Source: SCUB01 sp041918675
Lineage (GTDB): Bacteria > Pseudomonadota > Alphaproteobacteria > Rhizobiales > Xanthobacteraceae
Assembly: GCA_041918675.1 (NCBI GenBank)
Contig: JAYRVF010000007.1
Span: 1 to 64,000, forward strand
Direction of reading: 5' to 3'
DNA length: 64,000 nucleotides
Positions 36,063 to 44,258 of the stretch are shown in pieces. Made by a program: the position numbers and the translations under genes. The notes beneath the pieces were generated by a model. It was given only the letters and a program-made list of their open reading frames with translations. It ran no database searches and was not told the origin of the DNA. Each line of letters opens with the position of its first letter. Position 1 is the first letter of the stretch.

Positions 36063-37508
36063 ATGAGCGGCATTTCAATCATTCATCAAGCAACGGGACG
36101 GATGCGAGTGACGGCAACGCGGGCGGCCGCTTCCAGCGGCGCAACACCACCGGCCGGCGCCGATCTGTTCGATCAGCGCGCGATGTCGGAGATCGCCTCG
36201 CGCCTGGTCGAGGACGCGCTGCGCGCGGGAGCCGACGCCGCCGACGCGGTGGCGGTGCGCTCGGTGTCGCAATCGGTCGAGGTGCGCGAGGGCCGCGTCG
36301 AGGAATGCGCGCGCTCGGAAAGCGACGATGTCGGTCTGCGGGTGCTGGTCGGCCGGCGTCAGGCGGTGGTCTCGACCAATGATTTCGACAGGGATGGACT
36401 GAAGGCGCTGGTCGAGCGCGTGGTGGCGATGGCGCGCGCCGCGCCCGAGGACGCCTATGTCGGCCTCGCCGATCCGGCGCTGCTCGCGCGCGAGATACCC
36501 GAACTCGATCTGCTCGACCGGGTGACGCCGACGACGGCGGCGCTCGAGGAGATGGCCCGTCGCGCGGAGGACGCCGCGCTCGCGGTTTCCGGCGTGACGA
36601 AATCGGATGGCGCCTCGGCCTCCGCCGGCATCGGCGGCATGGTGCTGGCGACGAGCACCGGCTTTCACGGCGCCTATATCGGCTCCCATCACGGCGTCGC
36701 GATGACCGCGATCGCCGGCGAAGGCACGGCGATGGAGCGCGATTACGACATGACCGCGGCTCCGCACGCCGCGGATCTCGAAGCGCCCGAGACGATCGGG
36801 CGGCGCGCGGGCGAGCGCGCGGTCGCTCGCCTCAACCCGCGCAAGGTCGCGACCCGCAAGGCGCCCGTCATCTTCGATCCGCGAATTTCGGGAACGCTCG
36901 TCGGCCACCTCGCCGGCGCGGTCAACGGCGCGGCGATCGCGCGCAAGACGAGTTTTCTCAAGGACCGCATGGGCGAGACGCTGTTTCCGCGCGGCATCCG
37001 GATTCTCGACGATCCGTTGCGGCGGCGCGGGTTGCGTTCCCATCCCTTCGACGCGGAGGGAGTCAGCTGCCGTCCGCTCGCGATCATCGACGACGGCGTG
37101 CTCGCCTCATGGCTGCTCGATTGCGCGACGGCGCGCGAATTGGGCCTCGCGACGACCGGCCACGCGCGGCGCGGGGTGTCGTCGTCGCCGTCCCCGGGCC
37201 CGTCCAACCTCCACATGGAACCGGGCGCGGTGTCGCCCGAGGCGCTGATCGCCGAAATCGGCGAGGGATTCTACATCACCGATCTGATCGGGATGGGCGT
37301 CAACGGCGTGACCGGCGATTACAGTCGCGGCGCGGCCGGCTTCTGGATCGAGAACGGCGCGCGCGCTTTTCCCGTCAGCGAGGTGACCATCGCGGGCAAT
37401 CTGATCGACATGTTCAAGTCGTTGACCGCCGCGAACGACCTGGTGTTCCGCTACGGCGTCAACGCACCGACGCTGCGCATCGAGGGCTTGACGATTGCCG
37501 GACGCTGA
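36063..37508 (+). CDS. pmbA: TldD/PmbA family metalloprotease
   Basis: A 481-residue protein of the PmbA/TldE side of the TldD/PmbA pair, which together process microcin and CcdA-like peptides. It has the N-terminal mixed domain and the C-terminal beta region (SSSPSPGPSNLHMEPG; YITDLIGMGVNGVTGDYSRGAAGFWIENG; MFKSLTAANDL). As usual for PmbA no HExxxH motif is seen; the active metal site would be in TldD, absent from this window. Start 36063 or 36102; neither has a good ribosome site. Possible -35 CTTGAC at 35982-35987. Overlaps the next gene by 14 bases. Confidence 0.92.
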   Translation: MSGISIIHQATGRMRVTATRAAASSGATPPAGADLFDQRAMSEIASRLVEDALRAGADAADAVAVRSVSQSVEVREGRVEECARSESDDVGLRVLVGRRQAVVSTNDFDRDGLKALVERVVAMARAAPEDAYVGLADPALLAREIPELDLLDRVTPTTAALEEMARRAEDAALAVSGVTKSDGASASAGIGGMVLATSTGFHGAYIGSHHGVAMTAIAGEGTAMERDYDMTAAPHAADLEAPETIGRRAGERAVARLNPRKVATRKAPVIFDPRISGTLVGHLAGAVNGAAIARKTSFLKDRMGETLFPRGIRILDDPLRRRGLRSHPFDAEGVSCRPLAIIDDGVLASWLLDCATARELGLATTGHARRGVSSSPSPGPSNLHMEPGAVSPEALIAEIGEGFYITDLIGMGVNGVTGDYSRGAAGFWIENGARAFPVSEVTIAGNLIDMFKSLTAANDLVFRYGVNAPTLRIEGLTIAGR

Positions 37509-38295
37509 CCGTGAACTCGCGCGCGACCGCGTGCTGCTGGCCGAGGCCATGCGCGAGGCCGGCGACATCGCGCTCACGATGTTCCGGCGCGGCGTGCGCC
37601 ACTGGATCAAGGGGGCCGCCTCGCCGGTCTCGGAAGCCGACATCGCGGTCAACGACGCGCTCGAGGCCCGCCTCGCGGGCGCGACGCCGTCCTATGGCTG
37701 GCTGTCGGAGGAAAGCGCCGACGATCCGGTCCGGCTCACGCGCCGGCGCGCCTGGATCGTCGATCCGATCGACGGCACCCGCGCGTTTATCGCCGGCGGC
37801 GACGACTGGGCGGTGAGCGTGGCGCTCGTCGAGGACGGCAGGCCGCTGCTCGCCGCGGTGATGGCGCCCGTTACCGGCGAATTGTTCGAGGCGGTGGCCG
37901 GCGGCGGCGCGCTGCTCGGCGGTGCCTCGATCCACGCGACCGCCGGCGATGCGCTGGAAGGCGCGGTGGTCGCCGGCTCGAAGACAGTTCTCGACCGTCT
38001 CGGCGTCGCCCGCCACGGCATGACCGCGGGTCCCAAGATCGGATCGCTGGCGCTGCGACTTGCCCGCGTCGCCGAGGGGCGCCTGGACATCGCGGTAGCC
38101 CGTGGCGACAGCCACGATTGGGACCTTGCGGCGGCCGACTTATTGGTGCACGAAGCCGGCGGCCGCTTGACCACCCTGGACGGGGCGGACCTCGTCTATA
38201 ATCGTCCCCAGGTCGTGCATGAGGTCCTGGTGGCCGCTGGACGCGCCCGTCATGGCCGTCTCATCGAGGTGTTTCGCTCGCGAGCGGAAATCTAA
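37495..38295 (+). CDS. cysQ: 3'(2'),5'-bisphosphate nucleotidase / inositol monophosphatase family
   Basis: A 266-residue Mg-dependent phosphatase. Key motifs: EES (metal), WIVDPIDGTRAFIAGGDDWAVSVAL and SHDWDLAAADLLVHEAGG. Closest to CysQ, which clears 3'-phosphoadenosine 5'-phosphate from sulfate metabolism, but inositol-phosphatase activity is also possible. Start is a TTG within the end of pmbA; GAGGG lies 9 bases before. The next in-frame ATG (37549) would cut into the first helix. Confidence 0.88.
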   Translation: MPDADRELARDRVLLAEAMREAGDIALTMFRRGVRHWIKGAASPVSEADIAVNDALEARLAGATPSYGWLSEESADDPVRLTRRRAWIVDPIDGTRAFIAGGDDWAVSVALVEDGRPLLAAVMAPVTGELFEAVAGGGALLGGASIHATAGDALEGAVVAGSKTVLDRLGVARHGMTAGPKIGSLALRLARVAEGRLDIAVARGDSHDWDLAAADLLVHEAGGRLTTLDGADLVYNRPQVVHEVLVAAGRARHGRLIEVFRSRAEI

Positions 38296-38352
38296 CGAGG
38301 GGACGGGGCGCATCCCCGGTTCGTTCTTCGCGCAATCTTCTGGGAGTCATGG

Positions 38353-38601
38353 ATGCCTGGAGCGCCAGACCATCAATTGCTGCATCTCGTCTTCGGCGGC
38401 GAGTTGGCCGATCTCGCCACCGTCCAGTTCAAGGACCTCGGCAAGGTCGATTTCGTAGGCGTCTTCCCCAATTACGCCGCCGCCTATACCGCCTGGAAGG
38501 CGAAGGCCCAGCAAACCGTCGACAACGCCCAGATGCGCTATTTCATCGTTCATTTGCACAAGCTGCTTGATCCCGCCGCCGACGCGGGCCAGACGAAATA
38601 G
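38353..38601 (+). CDS. DUF4170 family small protein
   Basis: An 82-residue protein, fully in line with DUF4170 (LLHLVFGGELADL, VDFVGVFPNYAAAYTAWKAKAQQTVDNA, YFIVHLHKLLDP). No signal peptide or metal motif. It sits between cysQ and the DUF374 acyltransferase with 2-base spacing to the latter, a neighbourhood kept in Rhizobiales; a link to lipid A/Kdo metabolism is inferred only from position. GGGAG ribosome site. Confidence 0.9.
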   Translation: MPGAPDHQLLHLVFGGELADLATVQFKDLGKVDFVGVFPNYAAAYTAWKAKAQQTVDNAQMRYFIVHLHKLLDPAADAGQTK

Positions 38602-38603
38602 GC

Positions 38604-39317
38604 ATGCGTTTATTTCGCGGACTTTCGCAATCGGCCTGGGCTCAGCGGACGGTCGGCGCGATGGCGGCGGCCTATCTGCGCTTCGTTCGGCGCACGAACC
38701 GCATCGTGCTCGAGCCAGCGGACGTCTATGAGCGCCTCGGACCTGGAATGCCTCTTATTGTCGCCTTCTGGCACGGTCAGCATTTCATGGTTCCCTTCGT
38801 TCAACGCCCCGGATTTGCCGGCAAGGTGCTGATTTCAATGCATCGGGACGGAGAAATGCAGGCGGTCGCCGTCGAACGGCTTGGCATCGGCACCGTGCGC
38901 GGATCTGGGTCCCACGACGGTGACTTCCGGCGCCGGGGCGGGGTGACGGCGTTCAAGGAAATGGTGGATACTCTCGCCTCGGGGATCAACATGGCGCTCA
39001 CGGCCGACGTTCCCAAGGTGTCGCGCGTCGCCGGGTTGGGTATCATCATGCTGGCGAAAATTTCCGGACGACCCATCGTGCCGATCGGCGTGACCACCAG
39101 CCGCGCGATACAGTTCGACAACTGGGATCACTCCACCATCGGGCTGCCGTTCGGCCGTTGCGCGATCGTGGCGGGCGAACCGCTGAGCGTTCCGGCGCAG
39201 GCGGACGAGGAACTGATGCGATCGCTGCGCGCCGAGCTCGAGGACAGGATCGAGACCGTGACGCGGCGCGCCCATGAACTGGTCGGACGGAAGGATGCCG
39301 GGGCCAAACATGGCTGA
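38604..39317 (+). CDS. DUF374 lysophospholipid-acyltransferase-like protein
   Basis: A 237-residue membrane-associated protein of the DUF374/LPLAT superfamily. FWHGQHFM and SMHRDGEMQAVAVERLG replace the classical HX4D box; RGSGSHDG and LTADVPKVSRVAGLGIIMLAKISGRPIVPIGV follow. Since waaA and lpxK come directly after, it is a good candidate for a late acyltransferase of lipid A, but this is inferred. Overlaps waaA by 8 bases. Confidence 0.88.
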   Translation: MRLFRGLSQSAWAQRTVGAMAAAYLRFVRRTNRIVLEPADVYERLGPGMPLIVAFWHGQHFMVPFVQRPGFAGKVLISMHRDGEMQAVAVERLGIGTVRGSGSHDGDFRRRGGVTAFKEMVDTLASGINMALTADVPKVSRVAGLGIIMLAKISGRPIVPIGVTTSRAIQFDNWDHSTIGLPFGRCAIVAGEPLSVPAQADEELMRSLRAELEDRIETVTRRAHELVGRKDAGAKHG

Positions 39318-40614
39318 TCATCTGCCGCTGACGCTGCGCCTGTATCGGTCGGTGCTGCGTCGCGCCTCGCCGGTCGCCGGGCGGATCGTCGCGCGGCGGC
39401 TCAAGCGCGGCAAGGAAGACCCCGCGCGCGTGACCGAGCGGCGCGGCGTCGCCTCGCGCGCGCGGCCGCCGGGACATCTCGTCTGGGTGCATGGCGCGAG
39501 CGTCGGCGAAATCCTGGCCGTGGCCGCGCTCGTCGAGCGGCTGATCGCGCTCGGCTTCCATGTGCTGCTCACTTCCGGCACCCGCACCTCCGCCGAGGTC
39601 GCCGCCAAGCGCTTCCCGCCCGAAGTCATCCATCAATTCGTTCCCTACGATCTGCCGTCCTATATCGCGCGTTTTCTCGATCATTGGCGCCCGAGCATGG
39701 CGCTGTTCGTCGAGTCGGATCTGTGGCCCAACCTCATCCTCGCCAACGCCGAGCGCCGCATTCCGATGATCCTTCTCAACGGGCGGATCTCGGAGCGATC
39801 GTTCCGGCGCTGGCGCCGCATGCCGTCGACGATCGCGGCGCTGCTCGGCCGATTCGATCTGTGCCTGGCGCAGTCGCCCACGGATGGCGAGCGGCTGAGC
39901 GAACTCGGCGCGCCGCGCGTGCTGACGACGGGAAACCTCAAACTCGACGTTCCCGCGCCACCCGCCGACGCGGCCGCGGTCGAGCGACTGACGGCGCTGG
40001 TGAAGGGACGTCCCGTGATCGCGGCGGCCTCCACGCACGCGGGCGAGGAGAGTCTGATCATCGACACGCATATCCGCCTGCGCGCCGAGGCACCCGGACT
40101 TCTCACCATCATCGTGCCGCGCCATCCGCGCCGGGGCGAGGAGGTCGCCCATATCGCGGCGTCGCGCGGCCTGAAATTCGCGTTGCGATCGCGCAATCAG
40201 CCGCCGGCGAGCTTCGTCGAAGTCTACATCGCCGACACGGTCGGCGAGCTCGGCCTGTTCTACCGCGTCGCCCCGATCGTGTTCATGGGCGGATCGCTGG
40301 TCGAACATGGCGGGCAGAACCCGATCGAGGCGATCCGGCTCGGCGCCGCGGTCGCCCATGGTCCGCATGTGTGGAATTTCGCCGAGCTCTACCAGACGCT
40401 CGACGAGGGCGGCGGCACCGTCGCGGTGGCCGACGGCGCGGCCCTTCTCGGCCAGATGCGGCGTTGGCTGACCGATCCGCGCGCGCGTCAGCGCTCCTCG
40501 GAGGCGGGGCTGCGCATGGTGGAAGCATCCGGCGGCGCGCTCGACCGCACGCTCGCGGTGCTCGAACCCTATCTCCTGCAATTGCGCATCGAAGGTGACG
40601 CCGCCTATGCGTGA
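39310..40614 (+). CDS. waaA: 3-deoxy-D-manno-octulosonic acid transferase
   Basis: A 434-residue inner-membrane glycosyltransferase (family 30) that adds Kdo from CMP-Kdo to lipid A precursor. The N-terminal membrane anchor, the WVHGASVGE motif with catalytic Glu, the SGTRTSAEVA stretch and GGSLVEHGGQNPIEA near the CMP site are all present. ATG 39310 gives the normal N-terminus. Overlaps lpxK by 8 bases: DUF374-waaA-lpxK are translationally linked. Confidence 0.96.
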   Translation: MADHLPLTLRLYRSVLRRASPVAGRIVARRLKRGKEDPARVTERRGVASRARPPGHLVWVHGASVGEILAVAALVERLIALGFHVLLTSGTRTSAEVAAKRFPPEVIHQFVPYDLPSYIARFLDHWRPSMALFVESDLWPNLILANAERRIPMILLNGRISERSFRRWRRMPSTIAALLGRFDLCLAQSPTDGERLSELGAPRVLTTGNLKLDVPAPPADAAAVERLTALVKGRPVIAAASTHAGEESLIIDTHIRLRAEAPGLLTIIVPRHPRRGEEVAHIAASRGLKFALRSRNQPPASFVEVYIADTVGELGLFYRVAPIVFMGGSLVEHGGQNPIEAIRLGAAVAHGPHVWNFAELYQTLDEGGGTVAVADGAALLGQMRRWLTDPRARQRSSEAGLRMVEASGGALDRTLAVLEPYLLQLRIEGDAAYA

Positions 40615-41653
40615 GCCATCGTTCTGGTGGCGCGAGGCATCGTGGCAAGCTGTCCTGCTCGCGCCCGTCGCGGCGATCTACGGCGCGGTCGCGGCCTGGC
40701 GCATGCGCGGCGCGGGCGCGGCGGCCGGCGTGCCGGTGATCTGCGTCGGCAACTTCCACACCGGCGGGGCGGGCAAGACGCCGGCCGCCATGCTCGTCGC
40801 GCGCCTTCTCGCGGCGGCCGGCGAGCGACCGGTATTTCTCACGCGCGGCTATGGCGGGACGCTCGCCGGTCCCGTGCGTGTCGATCCGTCCCGTCACGGC
40901 GCGGCCGATGTCGGCGACGAGCCGCTGCTGCTTGAGCGCGTCGCGCCCGTCATCGTCGCGCGCGATCGCGTCGCCGGGGCGCGGGCCGCGCGCGAGGCCG
41001 GCGCGAGCATCATTGTCATGGATGACGGGTTTCAGAATCCGGCGTTGCGCAAGGATCTGTCGCTGATCGTGATCGACGCCGCGCGCGGCGTCGGCAACGG
41101 CAGGGTCCTGCCGGCCGGCCCGTTGCGCGCGCCGCTCGCCGCGCAGCTTGCCCGGACCGACGCCGTGATCGAGATCGACGCGCCGCGCGCGGATGGAAAA
41201 GCGGACGGCGGCGCGGACAGGAACGCGACTCCGCGCGCGAATGGCTTCGCCGCCGGCTCGACCTTTCCGCGCTGGCGCGCGCGGTTTCGCGCGCGCGAGG
41301 GGCATGAAGGCGCGCGGGGCAGGCGCGTGTTGGCCTTCGCCGGGATCGGCGATCCGGAGCGATTCTTCGCGACCCTGCGCGCGCACGGCGTCGATGTCGC
41401 CGCGACGGAGGCTTTTCCCGACCATCATCCTTTTTCGGCGGACGATCTGGAAAGGCTTTCCGCGCGGGCCGCGCGCGAGGGATTGACTTTGGTGACCACG
41501 GAGAAGGACCGCGTTCGCCTCGCGAGCCCGCCGGGGCTAGCCGGCCGCGCCGCCGCGATCGAAGCTTTCGCCGTCACGCTTGAGGTCGACGACGAAGCGG
41601 GGCTCGCGCGCTTTCTGATGGACGCGGTCGCGCGGGCGAGGACGTCCGCCTAG
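40607..41653 (+). CDS. lpxK: Tetraacyldisaccharide 4'-kinase
   Basis: Phosphorylates the 4'-position of the lipid A disaccharide at the inner membrane. The 348-residue protein has the N-terminal membrane-associated segment PSFWW, P-loop NFHTGGAGKTP, and later DDGFQNPAL and DHHPFSADDLERL. An extra Ala/Gly/Asp-rich segment of about 25 residues (around 195-220) follows IEIDAPRADGK and looks like a lineage-specific insertion. Ends overlapping the convergent DUF2093 gene by 4 bases. Confidence 0.95.
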   Translation: MREPSFWWREASWQAVLLAPVAAIYGAVAAWRMRGAGAAAGVPVICVGNFHTGGAGKTPAAMLVARLLAAAGERPVFLTRGYGGTLAGPVRVDPSRHGAADVGDEPLLLERVAPVIVARDRVAGARAAREAGASIIVMDDGFQNPALRKDLSLIVIDAARGVGNGRVLPAGPLRAPLAAQLARTDAVIEIDAPRADGKADGGADRNATPRANGFAAGSTFPRWRARFRAREGHEGARGRRVLAFAGIGDPERFFATLRAHGVDVAATEAFPDHHPFSADDLERLSARAAREGLTLVTTEKDRVRLASPPGLAGRAAAIEAFAVTLEVDDEAGLARFLMDAVARARTSA

Positions 41654-41883
41654 CTTTCCTTTCGCATCAGGCCGGGATGATGTCGCCGCATCACGGCCTC
41701 GGGCGTGGCGTAGGCCTCCTGGAGATCGACGCTCCAATATTTCAGCTCTTCGAGCGGAATGGCCACGCCGGTGACCGCGCAACGCACGAAGGAACCGGAC
41801 GTCAGAATACGGAAATCGCCGTCAAGATATTGGAGGTGGGCTTCACCGGGCGGGCGCGGGGTGGAGCCGGTCTTGTTCAGCAT
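41650..41883 (-). CDS. DUF2093 family small protein
   Basis: A 77-residue protein matching DUF2093: AHLQYLDGDFRILTSGSFVRCAVTG and IPLEELKYWSVDLQEAYATPEAVMRRH. No metal motif beyond one Cys. It is adjacent to lpxK in most relatives; role unknown. ATG 41883 with GGGGAG 11 bases before. Confidence 0.88.
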   Translation of the reverse strand: MLNKTGSTPRPPGEAHLQYLDGDFRILTSGSFVRCAVTGVAIPLEELKYWSVDLQEAYATPEAVMRRHHPGLMRKES

Positions 41884-42023
41884 GCGATCAACATCTCCCC
41901 GCCATGGCCTCGGCGCGCCGTGCAGTCTAATCGAGGCGGCGCCGGCATGAAACCCGGCGGCACCGCGTCTGCCGCCGCCGGGAAGAGTGCCGCCGGAAGC
42001 GGCCGGTCGCCGCTTCCGCACGG

Positions 42024-42080
42024 TGCTAGCGCAATTCCCGGCCTCGAAAGTCGTTTCCGCCTTCGCGGGATTTGCACCGG
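42024..42080 (-). repeat. Dispersed repeat A, copy 3 (partial)
   Basis: Minus strand: GTGCAAATCCCGCGAAGGCGGAAACGACTTTCGAGGCCGGGAATTGCGCTAGC in blocks, matching the first half of copies 1 and 2. The second half with GCTCAAGGC is lacking. Confidence 0.7.
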
Positions 42081-42182
42081 CGGCCTTGTCTCGCGGCGCG
42101 CAAGGTCGGCGCTCGGCTCTCCAGGCATTCCAACGGACACAGAATGTATTTCCTCGCACGGGCCTCTGATTGCAAGCCAGAA

Positions 42183-42228
42183 TTGGTACAAAAATACCAA
42201 GTCCGCAAGAATGTTAACCAAATACCAA
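42183..42228. promoter_or_regulatory. Inverted repeat, candidate operator
   Basis: TTGGTA (42183-42188) and TACCAA (42195-42200) form a perfect repeat around CAAAAA. ATACCAA occurs again at 42222-42228, 28 bases later, and TTAACC at 42214-42219 recalls a CtrA half-site. It lies 60-105 bases before the PAS gene. The binding protein is unknown. Confidence 0.4.
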
Positions 42229-42287
42229 CCCGTCGTTGCGACAAATTCGAGTTGGTTCATTACGGATGATTTGCAGGATTTCCCGCC

Positions 42288-42809
42288 ATGGCTTCCGTCA
42301 TTCCCACCAAGGTCGAAGTCTTCTTCGATGTGGGCGATATCATTGTGTCCAAGACCGATTTGAAAGGCCGCATCACTTACGCCAACAAGGTCTTCTGCGA
42401 TGTCGCCGGCTACTCCGTTCCCGAACTGATGGGACAACCACATAGCATCATCCGCCATCCCGACATGCCGCGCGCCGTCTTCAAGCTATTGTGGGACACA
42501 TTGGCGCAGGGGCAGGAGATTTTCGCCTACGTCAAGAACATGACCAAGCACGGCGATTTCTACTGGGTGCTCGCCCATGTGACGCCGTCCTACGACGCCA
42601 ACAAGAACGTCGTCGGCTACCATTCCAACCGCCGCGTGCCGGAACGCCGCGTGCTCGAAAGCGCGATCATCCCGCTTTATGCCCAGGTGCTCGCCGAGGA
42701 GCGCCGCCACGCCAACGGCAAGGACGCGCTCAGCCACGGCTTCCGTTTCCTCGTCGATTTCGTCGCCTCCCAGAAGGTGTCCTATGATGAACTTATCTTC
42801 GCACTCTAG
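42288..42809 (+). CDS. PAS-domain energy/redox sensor (Aer/CetB-like)
   Basis: A 173-residue cytoplasmic protein, essentially one PAS domain of the Aer type: GRITYANKVFCDVAGYSVPELMGQPHSIIRHPDMPRAVFKLLWDT..., HGDFYWVLAHVTP and YHSNRRVPERRVLE. The segments IIRHPDMP and YWVLAHVTP are characteristic of FAD-binding Aer PAS domains. The C-terminal 50 residues are a helical tail. It has no signalling domain; the chemoreceptor gene starts inside its 3' end in another frame, so the two are made as separate proteins. Confidence 0.9.
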   Translation: MASVIPTKVEVFFDVGDIIVSKTDLKGRITYANKVFCDVAGYSVPELMGQPHSIIRHPDMPRAVFKLLWDTLAQGQEIFAYVKNMTKHGDFYWVLAHVTPSYDANKNVVGYHSNRRVPERRVLESAIIPLYAQVLAEERRHANGKDALSHGFRFLVDFVASQKVSYDELIFAL

Positions 42810-44187
42810 GACGGTCGCGTTGTGCTTCGCCGGGGCGGCGGCGTCTCTTGCAGGCATCGCGTCGCTGCTGCTCGGCCTGCCCGAGGCGGCGCTGGTCGCG
42901 TCCGGCGCCACCGTCGTGTTCGCGTCCGGCGCGGTGTTTTACGCGCATCGCCTCGGGCGGATGCTCGCCGAGACGACGGCGGTCTGCCGCGCGATCGCCA
43001 AGGGTGACTTCGAATCCCGCATCCTCGGCCCGATCGACAAGGGCGAGATCGGCGCGATGCAATTCGCGATCAACGACATGATCGATCGCTGCGACGCCTT
43101 CGTGCGCGAGGCGTCGGCGTCGATGTCGGCGGTGTGCAACAACAAGTTCTTTCGGCTGATCCGCCCCGAAGGACTCCATGGCGCGCTTGGCCTCGCCGCC
43201 GTCACGATCAACTCCGCCACCGCGGCTGTGCGCGACCGCGTCGCCGCGTTCGACCAGTCGGCGGTCGCGTTCGAGACCTCCGTCCTCGGCATCATCGAAT
43301 CGCTCGGCGGCGCGTCGAAGTCGATGGATCAGACCGCCGAGACGCTGACCTCGGGCGCCTCGACGACCCGCGAGCTCGCGACCGCCGTCGCCGCCGCGTC
43401 GGAGGAAGCCACCGTCAACATGCAGACCGTCGCCGCCGCGACCACGGAGCTCAACAACACCGCCGCCGAGATCGCGCACGAGGTGCGCCGCTCCAACGAA
43501 ATCGCCAAGCAGGCGGTGAGCAAGGTCGACGGCGCCAACCAGTCGGTGCGGGGGTTGCGCGAGGCGGCCAACCATATCGGCGATGTCGTTCGCCTGATCA
43601 CCGCGATCGCCGAACAAACCAACCTGCTGGCGCTGAACGCGACCATCGAGGCGGCCCGCGCGGGCGAGGCCGGTCGCGGCTTCGCCGTGGTGGCGCAGGA
43701 GGTCAAGGCGCTCGCCGGACAGACGGCGAAGGCGACGCATGAAATCTCCGAGCACATCAACGAGGTGCAGGACTCAACGCACAGCGCCGTCGAGGCGATC
43801 GAGGGCATCGGCACCATCATCAGCGAGGTCGCGACTCTGACCGGGCATGTCGCCATCGCCGTCGACACGCAGACCCAGGCGACCACCGAGATCGCGCGCA
43901 ATATCGAACAGGCCTTCGCCGGCATGCGCGACATCACCACCAACGTACACGGCGTCAATGAGAACGCGCGCGGCACCGCCGACATGGCGGCCTTCACCAA
44001 GGATTCATCGGTCAAGCTGCTCGACGAATCCGGCCTGCTGTCGAAGGAAATCCGCGCCTTCCTGTCGAACATGCGCCAGGGCATGTTCGACCGCCGCAAG
44101 CGCGACGACACGGACTATAAGGGGCCGGAACGCCGCGCGGCCGGCCGCGCCGCCGCGTCGGACAATCGCGAAAAACGGGTCGCCTGA
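42784..44187 (+). CDS. Methyl-accepting chemotaxis protein without ligand domain (CetA-like)
   Basis: A 467-residue chemoreceptor. It begins with a pair of membrane helices (about 9-50) with nearly no periplasmic loop, then HAMP (AHRLGRMLAETTAVCRAIAKGDF...), a linker, and a complete signalling hairpin whose tip EQTNLLALNATIEAARAGEAGRGFAVVAQEVKALA contacts CheA/CheW. There is no PAS or periplasmic sensor of its own. Two ATGs at 42784/42787 follow AAGG and overlap the PAS gene by 26 bases. Likely senses through the upstream PAS protein. The C-terminal tail lacks an NWETF-type pentapeptide. Confidence 0.92.
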   Translation: MMNLSSHSRTVALCFAGAAASLAGIASLLLGLPEAALVASGATVVFASGAVFYAHRLGRMLAETTAVCRAIAKGDFESRILGPIDKGEIGAMQFAINDMIDRCDAFVREASASMSAVCNNKFFRLIRPEGLHGALGLAAVTINSATAAVRDRVAAFDQSAVAFETSVLGIIESLGGASKSMDQTAETLTSGASTTRELATAVAAASEEATVNMQTVAAATTELNNTAAEIAHEVRRSNEIAKQAVSKVDGANQSVRGLREAANHIGDVVRLITAIAEQTNLLALNATIEAARAGEAGRGFAVVAQEVKALAGQTAKATHEISEHINEVQDSTHSAVEAIEGIGTIISEVATLTGHVAIAVDTQTQATTEIARNIEQAFAGMRDITTNVHGVNENARGTADMAAFTKDSSVKLLDESGLLSKEIRAFLSNMRQGMFDRRKRDDTDYKGPERRAAGRAAASDNREKRVA

Positions 44188-44258
44188 CGCCGGCATTCGC
44201 CGCGACCGGATCGACGGCGCGCCGCGCATTGCCGTGAGGGTTCCCGCGCGCGGGGGGA

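Larger units (their letters stand above)
41884..42287. other. Gap before PAS/chemoreceptor genes
   Basis: 404 bases. The left half has a copy of repeat A (42024-42080). The right half, 42170-42287, is strikingly AT-rich and contains a perfect inverted repeat and a repeated ATACCAA, so it is probably the promoter and operator region of the PAS-chemoreceptor pair. No gene is seen. Confidence 0.6.

Noticed and set aside
42288..44187. A frameshifted aer pseudogene
   Set aside because: Both frames have intact ends, own start signals and the chemoreceptor begins with membrane helices as in CetA; a frameshift is less likely, though relatives should be compared.
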